From Pyropia yezoensis (Eukaryota; Rhodophyta; Bangiophyceae; Bangiales; Bangiaceae): a stretch of DNA of 64,000 bases. The stretch is taken from positions 25,259,554-25,323,553 of the forward strand of contig CM020619.1 of NCBI GenBank assembly GCA_009829735.1, in the 5' to 3' direction. The notes below the pieces were generated by a model. The model was not told the origin of the DNA. It saw only the letters and a list, made by a program, of their open reading frames with translations, and made no database searches. The position numbers were made by a program, and so were the translations under genes. Shown here piece after piece: positions 53,529-63,272 of the stretch (the stretch's first letter is position 1; every line of letters starts with the position of its first letter).

Positions 53529-55282
53529 TTTCCCGGGTCCGAGGAGTCCTTAGAGGTTTCGGTCTCCAGGTCAAAGTCCGTAGGAGCTTCCCTTGCCAGA
53601 GCCTCCGTGATGCTCTGTAAGGTTGCCACTCGGATTGCGTGTACCTGTGCCTGGTCCATCTTGGAGGGTGCTCGCCGGTCAGCCCAGTTGACCGCCTTTG
53701 CAAACACCAGTCCTTGACGCTTGAGTTTCTCCTGGAGGTCCTTGGGAATGGTCGGGCACTGGTAGGACATGTGATCCTCCTTCTGGCACAGCCAACAAGA
53801 CCGGAACCGCTGGTTCTTGACTTGCTCGGGGGCGACCAGGGATGGTTGCTCCTTAGAAATGAAGCCGCCCCACTTGTCCCCTGACCCCACGGTTGAGGCC
53901 TCGCCAACTGCGAGTACCGGTACAGGGCTATCACCTCCCTTATATTTGTCGGGTCCGGGACGAACTCGCGACAACGGCTTGGGAGTTGATACCATGGGAG
54001 CTTGGAGGGCCTTGGCTTGCCGGTACTTGCCCTGGGTGTAGGCCATCAACTGCTGGAAGGTATGTTCTTGATGTTCCTGGTTGTAGTTCTCCGCATCCAC
54101 TTGAAGATATTCAGGAAGCCCTTCCGAGAAGATCATCTTGAGCCTGTCCTCAGGGTAAACGTTGCCACAAGCATCGCTCATCTCCCGGACACGACGGGCG
54201 AACGCCTCTGGAGTCTCTTGTCTTTCCATGGTTGCCCGGTTCAGCCTGCCGACTGCTTTACGCAGAGAGTCCGCGTCAGCGTAGTTGGACAGGAGCCAGT
54301 TGACCGCCTCCGGATAACTCGCGACGATACGTCCGACAATGTGTCCGGCAGAGTCTGGTAGAACCTGTGCAAACCGCTGTTCCGCTTCTCCGGTCATGAA
54401 GTCAACCAGGAGGTAGAGAGCCTTGCCCTCGGACACATCGTTGTCATTGCATGCCTTGACAAACCGGCGCAGGAAGGCAAAGATAAGCGCCGGTCTCTTC
54501 CCGGAAAACTTAGGATGTCCCCCGAAGCTCGGCTGCATTCGCCGGTTCAGGGACGCCATCTTCTTGGCCATCTTCCGGGTGTAACCTTGGTCTTGATTCT
54601 CCAGCCGGTAGTCACCCCAATACGTGACCTTGTTCAGGGTGGCATCTCCCACTTGGTGGGCAGGGAAGTCAAACTCGACTAGCCTGCGCCGGGTGGGACC
54701 GGGAGATGCATCCCAATCATATCCCTCCTCAGAGCTGGAGGAACTGGTCTCGCTGGTGCTAGAGCGACGGCGATGACGCCGACGCCTTTGGCTGCTCCGG
54801 TTACCGGTCTTGGGGCTCCCCGCCCCATAGGATGCAAGGGGAGGAAAAGCTTGGCCGGTCCCAGGAGTCGAGGTCTCAGGGAGACCCGTAGAACCAGTCA
54901 CAACGGTGCCTCTGGCATCGCTAGTGCCCACAGGAAGACGTGTATACACCCAGCTGCCATGTGTGGGTCCAGGAGTAAACACACCAGGGGCTATCCCTGG
55001 AGGTTGAGGAGTAGAACCGACAGGAGGGAGACGTCTGCTGCGAGCGGACTCAAACGCCGTTGACCCCGGGGTGGCTCCCACAGGAGGAACAGCCGGAGGA
55101 ACGGGAGCAGGTGGTGCTTGGCCGCCTGTGGACTCCAGTCCGCTACCGGATGTCACACCCAGGTCTGCTTCACCCGTAGGGAGAACGCCGGGTTGGACAC
55201 CGTCCCCCGCGGTGACCAGGGATGCATCAAGGGACGCGGGGTCTACCCCTTCGGGCACCGTCGTGCCAGGGAGGGTAGCCAT
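53522..55282 (-). CDS. gag: E2 Gag
   Basis: Starts at ATG 55282 (MATLPGTTVPEG) and gives 586 residues, intact. The N-terminal third is Pro/Thr/Gly-rich and includes an Arg/Ser patch. The capsid-like region contains ALIFAFLRRFVKACNDNDVSEGKALY, closely parallel to E1 Gag. A zinc knuckle, CWLCQKEDHMSYQC, sits near the end, followed by an acidic Asp/Ser tail ending GNE and TAG. It differs strongly from E1 Gag in sequence but has the same architecture. Confidence 0.9.
   Translation of the reverse strand: MATLPGTTVPEGVDPASLDASLVTAGDGVQPGVLPTGEADLGVTSGSGLESTGGQAPPAPVPPAVPPVGATPGSTAFESARSRRLPPVGSTPQPPGIAPGVFTPGPTHGSWVYTRLPVGTSDARGTVVTGSTGLPETSTPGTGQAFPPLASYGAGSPKTGNRSSQRRRRHRRRSSTSETSSSSSEEGYDWDASPGPTRRRLVEFDFPAHQVGDATLNKVTYWGDYRLENQDQGYTRKMAKKMASLNRRMQPSFGGHPKFSGKRPALIFAFLRRFVKACNDNDVSEGKALYLLVDFMTGEAEQRFAQVLPDSAGHIVGRIVASYPEAVNWLLSNYADADSLRKAVGRLNRATMERQETPEAFARRVREMSDACGNVYPEDRLKMIFSEGLPEYLQVDAENYNQEHQEHTFQQLMAYTQGKYRQAKALQAPMVSTPKPLSRVRPGPDKYKGGDSPVPVLAVGEASTVGSGDKWGGFISKEQPSLVAPEQVKNQRFRSCWLCQKEDHMSYQCPTIPKDLQEKLKRQGLVFAKAVNWADRRAPSKMDQAQVHAIRVATLQSITEALAREAPTDFDLETETSKDSSDPGNE
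53528..53534 (-). promoter_or_regulatory. E2 gag-pol -1 ribosomal frameshift site (GGGAAAC)
   Basis: Gag reads G GGA AAC GAG TAG on the minus strand. The -1 frame continues without a stop into the protease. There is no ATG near the start of the pol frame, so frameshifting is the simplest route to Pol here. Confidence 0.85.
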
Positions 55283-55472
55283 GTTGGTCTCTTGACAGCC
55301 ACAGTCCAGTTGCCTGCGTGTCCAAAGATCGCCAGACAACAAGAGAGGGGTTGGAGAGCCAGGGATGGGATTCCCGTGAACGGGTGCAAATAATTCCCAA
55401 ACCACCAAAAAAGACAGAACAGGAACACCCCAACCGCTGCTCCCAAATGTCTCTTCTCAAACACTCCAATCA

Positions 55473-55490
55473 TCCCCTGCTGCTCCACCA
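55473..55490 (-). promoter_or_regulatory. E2 primer-binding site
   Basis: On the minus strand TGGTGGAGCAGCAGGGGA, 4 nt after the end of the 5' LTR, identical to E1 and E3. Confidence 0.85.
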
Positions 55491-55494
55491 AATA

Positions 55495-56065
55495 TGTGGT
55501 ATAAAACTCGATCCTCTCAGACACGTGTCAATATCCCTCGGGGGAAAGGGACAGGTAACACAGAAAGGGGAACTACGAGAATGGTATGCCTGTTGCCTCA
55601 CGTGCCTGCTCGCAGAGCAAACAGATACGCACGGTAGTGCACACGGGGAAGAGGAAAGCAAACGCGCAGTTGTCTTTTTCCTGAGGGCGCGGGCCAAGGG
55701 CGCCTCGCTGTCCCTCTTAACGTGCATCTGGGGGAGCCTCGGCACGTTGGCGAGATAGCCCCCCCATAACCCCGAGTGGCCCCGACCCGAGTCTAACCTC
55801 GTCAGGTCGGGGGCCACTATCACTACTAATTCTATTCCCACTCACTAATCTCACACTCGAATTCTCTCAAATCAAGTCCCTCACAAGTATGCAAAAACCC
55901 ATCAGCAATCCCTCTCTCACGTGTGGATAGCGTAGTCCACCGCATCCCAGTGCCGGGCACGGGCCACGGCCGCCAACCATCACCACACGGCGGGCGTGTT
56001 CTGGCACCTGGTGCCCTCTGGTTGTAGTCCCGGGTCGGCACCAAGTCGGGGCCAGGGATGCTACA
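55495..56065 (-). repeat. E2 5' LTR (571 bp)
   Basis: Nearly identical to 46419-46989. Confidence 0.93.
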
Positions 56066-56259
56066 AAGGCCTCACGCGGGACACCTTGTCCCGCCTCCGG
56101 GGGAGACCCCGCCGTCAACCCAAAGCCGGGTGACGCGGGAGTCCCATCCCCCGGAGCGATCGCGGAGCCCCCGCCGGAAGTCCCGGCGGGTGCTGCACCG
56201 CAGGTGGTGTCCTCCATACGCTCATCTAGAGAGTCCGTCTCCACTCCGGGGGTCGCCAT
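56066..56259 (-). pseudogene. E1 antisense ORF, N-terminal 63 codons
   Basis: Starts at ATG 56259 (MATPGVETDS), 338 bp inside the E1 3' LTR. Gly/Pro/Ala-rich. The last codon before the target duplication ends at 56071, and the frame resumes at 46418 on the other side of E2. Confidence 0.72.
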
Positions 56260-56580
56260 GGCTCTCCCCAAGTTGGGGAGAGACGCTCTGGCTATCGCGG
56301 CACGAGACCCGCCTCGAGTTGAGGGGGACTCGGATCGTGGGTATACGGGTGGCCTCCCCAGTGTGGGGCGGCCCAGTGGAAGGTGAAGGGGTGGTGGTGG
56401 TGATGGTGAAGTGTGAACTGAGGAGAGCAAGCTGCCGAGTGGGCAAGCTTGAGGAGAGGGGCGGTCAACGTGACCGCCTCCACATCCGCGTTACGTACTC
56501 GATGGGGGACAGCAAGTCGCGCCCCCAACGCCGAGACGTGCGTTTACGCACCCCCTCACAGGGCCGACCGGGTCGGTCGG

Positions 56581-56597
56581 AACTGAGGAGGGGGGAG
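56581..56597 (+). promoter_or_regulatory. E1 polypurine tract
   Basis: AACTGAGGAGGGGGGAG directly before the 3' LTR; the expected plus-strand primer site. Confidence 0.75.
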
Positions 56598-57066
56598 TGT
56601 GGCAGTATTGACCCCCAGGTAGGGGGGCAACACGTGCCATGCAAGGGGCGGCAGGCCACTAGCCTGATCCGTTCCTCCCCCTGCATTTGGGTCCATATTC
56701 CCTAAGTTTGGGATAGTTAGCCTAGTAGTAAATCCAACTTGGATTTGAGGGTTTTCTGCATTTATCGTCTTGAATTTTCGTGTGGCCCGGTGGGCAGGTG
56801 CTGGGGTGGGAGATTCTGAGTGGCGAGATTCTGAGTGGACCCTGGGGGGATAAGGGGAGGGACAGCGGGGCTTGGCCCTGCGTCCCCGTCCCGACCAAGA
56901 AACTGTTGGACCACACACCATCCTCTTGTTTGTCCGTGGGGGGTTTGCCCCACAACAGGGACAGAGTGTGTGCGACTTGCACTTCTTCCGGTTCCCCCGA
57001 CACGGGAGGCAGCCCTTGCACACCGCCCCAACTTGGGTGCCGTGTGTGCATGTGGTTTTTGCCACA
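56598..57066 (+). repeat. E1 3' LTR (469 bp)
   Basis: TGTGGCAG...TTGCCACA, about three differences from the 5' LTR. Followed by the target duplication CCAAC. Confidence 0.95.
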
Positions 57067-60000
57067 CCAACGACGTGACGGCGTCGGAGGGCGGGTCACG
57101 CGGCATGGGTACGCGATCACGGCCGTGCAACTCCTCCATGCCTGGGATAGGTGTCCCGAAATGTGAGGCGCGCGCGGCGGAATCGGTCGTCCTGCGCAAG
57201 AAGAATGGGGAATTGCAGCAGTAGAAGAGAGGAAAAGATATCCCGCTTGTCCAGAGAGAGAAAAAGACTGGTGGCCGGGAAGTCTCGAAAGCTCTGGGTC
57301 TCGCGGAGAGGATATGAGTCTTTTTTTGTTCCGCTGACGAGTCCCAATCCCTTCTCAGAGTCTGGGACCGAATCTGGAACGTTTTGTAGATTGCTACAGA
57401 CTTTGAGGCAGTGCAGTGGAGGCGGGCCAACTCCTGTCCCATCCCACCATCGTCTCCAAAACCCGCAACCGACTAGTCCGCTGGACACAAAGAGCCATTG
57501 GCACATAGCGTAAATCGCGCTCGTTTTCAGCCAAGGCCCGCGCCAATGAATAGGACACTGAGAACTCGGTTGGAACGCTGCGCCTTGGGACCAGGCAACT
57601 CTCGTGGTTCTGTCTCACGTGCTTATATGAGGAGCCAATACAAAGCGAGGAGAGATGGTGCGCCTCCAGTCCCGAGATCAGGCACAAGCCAAGTCCTTCT
57701 TGAAAGCGGCTGCTCCGAGGACTTGTTTTGTCATTGGCTGCCCTTCTGGCGTCAAGTCTCGATCTCGCTCTGTCGGCGCCTCGCATGCTCGCGCCTTCTT
57801 CTTGCCGCCGCGTTTTGGGTATCATATCTGTTGGCGCCGCCGCCGCCGCAGCCACATTGGCTGCGGCGTCGGCGACCGAGTCCTGCGACGTTGCTGGGTG
57901 CAGCGCGGGGGCAGTCGTCGCCCGGGTGGGGCGGCGCTGATGCCTGCGGAGGTCGGCGCTGTCCCGGCCGGGCCCTGGTCGCTGATGTCCGGCAGTTGCC
58001 CCTCGGTTGTGGCGGCTCGACTGCCCCGCGTGATGGGCGCTGTCACACCCCGGGCGCGGTGGTGCCCGAGCTGGCCGCGGATCGGGCTCTCTGGCCTTGC
58101 GGGTTAGGTGGTGCATCTGGCCGAGGGTCGGGGGCGTTGACTTGGCGGGTGTGTCGGTGCTTGCTGCGGGGTGCGCCCTGTGGCTTTGCGGATGAGGTGG
58201 TGCCTCTGGCCGGGGGATGGCGGCTATAACCTGCCGGGTGCGGCGGTGCTGCTAGCTGCGGGGGGGGGGGCGATCCCTCTTGCCGGCCCCTGCCTTCGAG
58301 CGCGCCGTCACTACGCTTCCTGCGCACGAAGAGGTGGTACGCGTCTTCGGCGTTCTGTCGGCGGCGGCGACGGCCGGGGGCGTTGCGGCTACGTTAGCGG
58401 CCGGCGGAGTGGCGGTCGTGCGGGGTGGGCTGTTGGCCAGGGGTGTTAGGGGGGGGGGTGGCGGTGTCTTGGGCGGTCGGGGGGTGGTGCTTCGTGCTGA
58501 AGGGTGTTTCTTCCCCGTAACCCCACCTCACGAACTCTGGCACCGACGCCGCTGCCACCAACGCCACTGCACCGGCGATGAACGGCCGCGGTTTGGCTTT
58601 GCCGACGGAGTCGGCGGGTGCCGGCGCGGTGGCGGCAGTGACAAGAAATGCGCTGCTCGGGGTGGACAAGGCGGCGGCGACAGGCACTGCGCACGGGGGT
58701 AGTGGTGGTGTTGGCGGCGGGGGGGGGTTGGCGTGGCGGCGAGGAGCGATCCTCTTTCGCCCGCCCCCCCACAATTGCCAGCGACTTCGCTGCCACCCCC
58801 GCCGCTGCCGCCGAGGCGCCTGCTATTTTGGCGGCACAGCACCGGCGACAGCGGAGGCCGCGGCGTGCGACGAGCCAGTCGAGGCGAGCGGAAGACGGTG
58901 GGGGCGCTGTGCCACTGCTTGGCAGCGACGCTGCGGTGGCGGTGGCCGCCTGTGGTGGTCGCCGCCGCCCCGCCGCGGTGCTGCTACGCGCCTGAGGCCA
59001 GCCTCTCGACGCTAGCGGTGGCCGTGCGCAGTGCGGCGAGATGAGCGGGGGCGGCCTGTGTCTGAGGGGCAGTGTAAGGATTTCCCCCCTAATCCCTTGC
59101 CTGATACCTAAGGGATAATATCTGGGACCTCTCCTTACAGATCCTGCCGAACCAACTCCTGGCAACATGGATCAACTCCTTGTATTGTGGGGCATGACGC
59201 GGTGTACCTTCCAGACTCAAGATGAGTCAGCCGCTGTCTCACAGTGTCTGCCCGCCGCACGACGGCAGCCATCGACAGCCCATCATGGCCTTTCGAAAGG
59301 CGCCACCGTCAGCACCCATGACGATTCACATCTGCCACAGCTGGCAAGTCCGTTAGAATGTCCTCGCTGCAGCATTGCAGCGAGGTGACTGTCTAGCCGG
59401 CTGGCCGATTCGGTCGACTCGATCGAACCGTGCTTACACGCCTCTCGGACCTTCGAACCGACTGGCGTCTGGGGCCGGCTGAGGCGGCGCACTAGGCGCC
59501 GCACGCCGGAACCCTTCGTGGGGCAAACTGGGGCTGCACTCCTTTAGTGCGCACGCCCGCCCATGCTTTATTTTGACAACCATGCTTTGTTTCTGGGCTG
59601 TTTTGTGCCTACCGGCGGCGCGACGGGGAAACGCATGCTTTGGGGCACCTTGGGTGCCCCGACGCGTGTATATAGTGCGTGGGTGTCGGCGCCACCGGGG
59701 GAGACCGGACGGGCAACCACAGACACAGACCAAAGACGACCTTAACCCTTTGAGCCCCCCTCGATCACCACCGACGTCGCGCCGTCCTCTTCCCCAGACC
59801 CACCACCGTCACCACCTCCACCCTCTTCCCCGCACCCTGTCGCCTTCTTGGCTGGCACGGGTCGCTGACACCATCACGAGTACGTTAAGGGCTGCCCAAG
59901 TGTGGGTGGTTCCTCACAGGCGGCGTTGGCGGGTGGCAGCGCGGCGGCGTCGTCGAACACTCAATGCGCCGCCTGTGAAGAACAAGGCAGCGCCCGGGGG

Positions 60001-60500
60001 TGTTGTGTGCCGGGGTGCCGGTGGTGTTGTCCGCGGGGAGGGCTGGCGCGGCGGCGGGGGGCGATCCCTCTTTGCCCGGCTCTCTACGACCGCCAAAGAC
60101 GTGGCTGTTACCCCCCCCGCGGCCCATGAGGCGGCTGCTGTGTTGGCTACACAGCGCCGGCCACAGCGGCTCCCGTGGCCTCTGCGAGCCAGTCGAGGTA
60201 GGCGGCAAGGTGGCGGTGGCGCTGTGCCGTGTTTACGCTGCGGTGTCTGTGGCCGCCGGCGGTGGTCGCCTGCGCCGCGCCGCGCTGCGGTGAAGCGTCC
60301 GCGGCAGGCCCAGCGGCTACAGCGGCGGCCACATGGAGAGTGGCGAGCGGCCCGGCGGTCGCTGCGAGTGACGGGGCCGACGCTGTGTTGGCGAGCGCCA
60401 AGGGCAAAGTTGTCCCCCCCGCTCGCACGCTGCTGGGCGGGGGCCGCCCCACCCTCGCTGCCAGCCACTCATCTGTCGACGCGGCGCCGTCGCGGCCGGG
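57067..60500. other. Host region between E1 and E3: diverged tandem repeats, no firm gene
   Basis: Mixed-composition sequence to about 57.9 kb, then GC-rich DNA. From 58.0 kb it contains diverged tandem units; three of them (about 58262-58420, 58735-58990, 60045-60290) share CGATCC(C/T)CTCTT and a similar plus-strand translation. A minus-strand frame at 58397-58774 contains a plausible hydrophobic stretch (KPRPFIAGAVALVAAASVPEF), but I cannot call a gene. A 67-bp TGTAAGGA...TCCTTACA inverted structure lies at 59073-59139, and a hairpin at 59642-59660 is followed by TATATA at 59670. Confidence 0.4.
59642..59675 (+). promoter_or_regulatory. Possible promoter: hairpin plus TATA box
   Basis: GGGGCACC, a 3-nt loop and GGTGCCCC (59642-59660), followed at 59670 by TATATA. 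No convincing ORF starts downstream before E3, so this may be a relic. Confidence 0.25.
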
Positions 60501-60863
60501 TGTAGCAATATGGTTGTCCGTATTGTGACCCTAATATTAGGGGGGCTACTTCTAATCCTTAACTTCCAATTTGAGAGTCCGAGCTGGTCACGGTATCTAT
60601 AAGTTACGTATGACCAGAGGGACTTGCATCTTGGGGTGGAGGGTAGTTAGTAGTGTCTCCGAGGGTTTATAACGAGGGGGCCGGTGGCGAATCCACCGCC
60701 GGCCAAGGTAGAACAACAAACCCCTCCCATTTGGGCTCCCATCTTGGTCCCGTGGCTTGCGCTCCAAGGACAGCAACCTTGGCCTCCTGGTGACGTTGGT
60801 GCCGATCCCCCTTGGTGAGTGTTCCCTGAGAGTGGACGCGCGACGGATCCCTATTGTGCTACA
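60501..60863 (+). repeat. E3 5' LTR (363 bp)
   Basis: Begins TGTAGCAATA and ends TTGTGCTACA, with inverted termini TGTAGCA/TGCTACA. The right boundary is fixed by the primer-binding site, the left by the terminal motif only, as the 3' LTR is outside the window. It contains TTTATAA near 60665, a possible TATA box. Confidence 0.8.
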
Positions 60864-60864
60864 T

Positions 60865-60882
60865 TGGTGGAGCAGCAGGGGA
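60865..60882 (+). promoter_or_regulatory. E3 primer-binding site
   Basis: TGGTGGAGCAGCAGGGGA, 1 nt after the LTR; identical to E1 and E2. Confidence 0.85.
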
Positions 60883-61088
60883 CGGGTTTCCGTCACCCTT
60901 GTGGTGACGCCGTCTTCGGCCCTGGCACACGGATAGGGATCCGGTCCTTTTCTTGTACTCGTGGTGTTGCGACCTGATCGATTGTGTTGAGATTTTACCT
61001 GTGACTGTGATCTACTGTTACTCTCCCCAATCTACCCCCTCGCTCTCTTGTTCGTGGTGATTGATACGTCGGTTGACTGATTGTGACC

Positions 61089-63272
61089 ATGTCTACCCAA
61101 GAGACGGGGAACGTTCAAGATGACGGATCGGCGTCGACGCCGACCCCGGAGGTGACTACGGGAACCGGGATCGGGAACCCGATCGATAACATTGAGACGC
61201 CAATGCTTTCCGGTGCCGGATCGACGTTTGGCACGGCTCGGACGGCAGGAGGCGGGGGCCCGCCTCAACTGTCGTCGACCGACCTCACTCCGCCGCCTCC
61301 TTCACCAGGGGATTCCCTGATGGCATCATTGGCCCGCATCGAGGCCCGGTTTTCCGGGCTCGACGCCCGTCAAGATCGGACGGAGGACGCAATGGCAGTG
61401 TTGATGTCAACACGGCACACGACGGGACCCCGTCGTGTTCCTCCCACACCGGTACGGTTCGAACCGGCCGGACTACTTTCGGAGTCCACCAGGGTCAACC
61501 CCGGTGTTGCTACTCCTGGACAACCCCCGGACACAATGGGGTATGGGTCCGACTCGTCGGCAGAGTTGGAACGGAGTCACACGGAGCGATACGCTCGGAG
61601 CACCCGAAGCGGACTCCGCGGACACGACCCGGCGGATACGTACGCCGGGGAAGAGTCGGTTATTGGGGGAGGGGGTACCCTCTCGCAGTACCCCCACGAC
61701 GAAGGAGGCCCGGCAACTCGGGTTCCCGAGGTGCCGACGCCTGAAGTACCATCTTCAGTGGTGGAAGCTATGACCGCGCAGGTAACTGCGAGCCTACTGA
61801 AGCGGATGGAGTCCGATGAGTTCGCTCATCAACTGGCTAAGCGACTGGATATCCAGGACGCTGACACGGAGATCGTCAACGAGGTCTTCCGGTCGGTTCT
61901 TACTCCGGAACGTTATCGTTTGGAGGACCGCTCTACCACCGTATCGGAATCGATGCGTAATACGTCGCATCGGGCGATCCGCTCTATGCAGACCCTTATG
62001 AAGGGAGTCCCTATGTTCGGGGGGCCGAACGGACGCCCGTTGGCAGTCATCGGCTTCTTGACTAGCTTCAAGGCAGCCGCAGACAAGGCGCTCGTTAACG
62101 AGGGGCTGGCCCTGGAGATCCTCCCGTTCTTTGTTGATGAACGGGTGCGAGGCATTCTTCGCCAGGCATCCTCGATGCCGGGAATGAGGGTCGCGGCCAC
62201 CCCCATGGATTACCGTGGGATATTGAAGGAGCTGCTGAGCAGCTACCTCAGTGAGGACAAGTGCGAGGACCACTATCGGGCCCTTCGCACTGCCACCGCC
62301 CAGTCCTGGGAGGATGAGGAGATGTTTGGACGCCGGATCCAAGAGCTCGACTACGAGCTGGGGAAGCTCCTCGGAGAAGGGGAGCTACGGGCCATCCTGT
62401 TCGCAGGAGTACCCAACTACGTGCGGATATCCGCACGGGGCGCCAACACGGCACGGACGAACTTCAGTCGACTGATGCATATGTGCAAGTCCCTAGGGGA
62501 CGCCTACCGGGTTCTACACCCGGAGTGTGCCTTGGCCCCGAAGCCCAAGGGTGAGGGAGGCAAGCCCAGTCTTACCCCGGTACCGAGGCAAGAGAAGGTG
62601 GAACGTAAGGCCGCACCAGTACTGGTTGCGACCGAACATACCCCTATTGGTGAGGGTGACCCTCTAGTCGACCAACAGGGCCACCTGTTGCTACCGGCGA
62701 CGCCGGTGATTGATGAACATGGTACGGTAGCGTACATCGCCCCGGCTAGAACCCAGTTCCAGGTCAACGAAGGAACGGGACGGCGCGTCCCGTATGTGCG
62801 GACTACGGGGTACTCCCCGGTGACGGGTAACCCTCACCAACCCTTGCCAACATGGGCGGTGCGCACGGAGGCACCCCCGCAGATTGCGGGCCGACCCAAC
62901 CGGTTGGGGGAGTCCATGTTCCGGTTGACCCAAGGACCCAAGGCCTACCAGGGAGCAGGCACTCGGGCGCCCGAGGGAGGCAACCGTAGCTACGGGGCTA
63001 CCCTGATGCGACCTCAAGGGGGGACCGGCACGTCCGGATGTATGTTGTGTGGGGATCCCCAGCACTGGGTGTCTTCCTGCCCACTCATCCCCGAGGAGTC
63101 TCGGCGGGCAGCGGCGCAACGCAAGGCATCCACCGGGGGGTATCCCCCCCGAGCACCCGGACCCGCACCGGGTAGGCAGCCAGCTCCAGGTGGAGTACTG
63201 GCCGTCGAGGGGGCACCTCCTCAGCCGGATGTCCCGGCGGACAGCACCCTACCAAGGGCGGGAAACGAGTAA
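61089..63272 (+). CDS. gag: E3 Gag
   Basis: Starts at ATG 61089 (MSTQETGNVQDD), 727 residues, intact. Thr/Pro/Gly-rich N terminus, a central helical capsid-like region (VIGFLTSFKAAADKALVNEG), an elongated linker, and a zinc knuckle CMLCGDPQHWVSSC near residue 650. It ends AGNE and TAA. Longer than E1 and E2 Gag, with the same order. Confidence 0.9.
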   Translation: MSTQETGNVQDDGSASTPTPEVTTGTGIGNPIDNIETPMLSGAGSTFGTARTAGGGGPPQLSSTDLTPPPPSPGDSLMASLARIEARFSGLDARQDRTEDAMAVLMSTRHTTGPRRVPPTPVRFEPAGLLSESTRVNPGVATPGQPPDTMGYGSDSSAELERSHTERYARSTRSGLRGHDPADTYAGEESVIGGGGTLSQYPHDEGGPATRVPEVPTPEVPSSVVEAMTAQVTASLLKRMESDEFAHQLAKRLDIQDADTEIVNEVFRSVLTPERYRLEDRSTTVSESMRNTSHRAIRSMQTLMKGVPMFGGPNGRPLAVIGFLTSFKAAADKALVNEGLALEILPFFVDERVRGILRQASSMPGMRVAATPMDYRGILKELLSSYLSEDKCEDHYRALRTATAQSWEDEEMFGRRIQELDYELGKLLGEGELRAILFAGVPNYVRISARGANTARTNFSRLMHMCKSLGDAYRVLHPECALAPKPKGEGGKPSLTPVPRQEKVERKAAPVLVATEHTPIGEGDPLVDQQGHLLLPATPVIDEHGTVAYIAPARTQFQVNEGTGRRVPYVRTTGYSPVTGNPHQPLPTWAVRTEAPPQIAGRPNRLGESMFRLTQGPKAYQGAGTRAPEGGNRSYGATLMRPQGGTGTSGCMLCGDPQHWVSSCPLIPEESRRAAAQRKASTGGYPPRAPGPAPGRQPAPGGVLAVEGAPPQPDVPADSTLPRAGNE
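63260..63266 (+). promoter_or_regulatory. E3 gag-pol -1 ribosomal frameshift site (GGGAAAC)
   Basis: Gag reads G GGA AAC GAG TAA. The -1 frame is open from here to the end of the window and includes the protease motif. Confidence 0.85.

Larger units (their letters stand above)
46419..56065 (-). mobile_element. E2: Ty3/gypsy chromovirus LTR retrotransposon nested in E1
   Basis: 571-bp LTRs at 46419-46989 and 55495-56065 differ at about two positions. The element reads leftward (5' LTR on the right), total 9,647 bp. Flanks are AAGGT on the left and AAGGC on the right, a 5-bp target duplication with one difference. It has the same layout as E1: primer-binding site, gag, pol with chromodomain, then an antisense ORF before the 3' LTR. 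It landed in the E1 antisense ORF and is therefore younger than E1. Pol has a frameshift and a changed RT active site; the aORF has one frameshift. Confidence 0.95.
38038..57066 (+). mobile_element. E1: Ty3/gypsy chromovirus LTR retrotransposon, split by nested E2
   Basis: A complete element, with 469-bp LTRs at each end (TGTGGCA...TGCCACA) differing at about three positions. The host target CCAAC is duplicated at 38033-38037 and 57067-57071. Removing E2 and its target duplication leaves about 9.4 kb. Order in the plus direction: LTR, primer-binding site, gag, pol (protease, reverse transcriptase, RNase H, integrase, chromodomain), an antisense ORF, purine-rich tract, LTR. Pol has one frameshift and the antisense ORF is broken by E2, so this copy looks non-autonomous now. 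Confidence 0.95.

Noticed and set aside
56556..57120. ORFs near 38.0-38.6 kb and 56.6-57.1 kb with identical proteins containing CKGCLPCRGNRKKC, as a Cys-rich protein family
   Set aside because: The shared part lies in the E1 LTRs on the antisense strand. A real antisense LTR protein cannot be excluded, but the LTR identity explains the conservation.
59073..59139. 67-bp TGTAAGGA...TCCTTACA structure as a solo LTR
   Set aside because: Too short, no primer-binding site or target duplication (GGCAG against GATCC).
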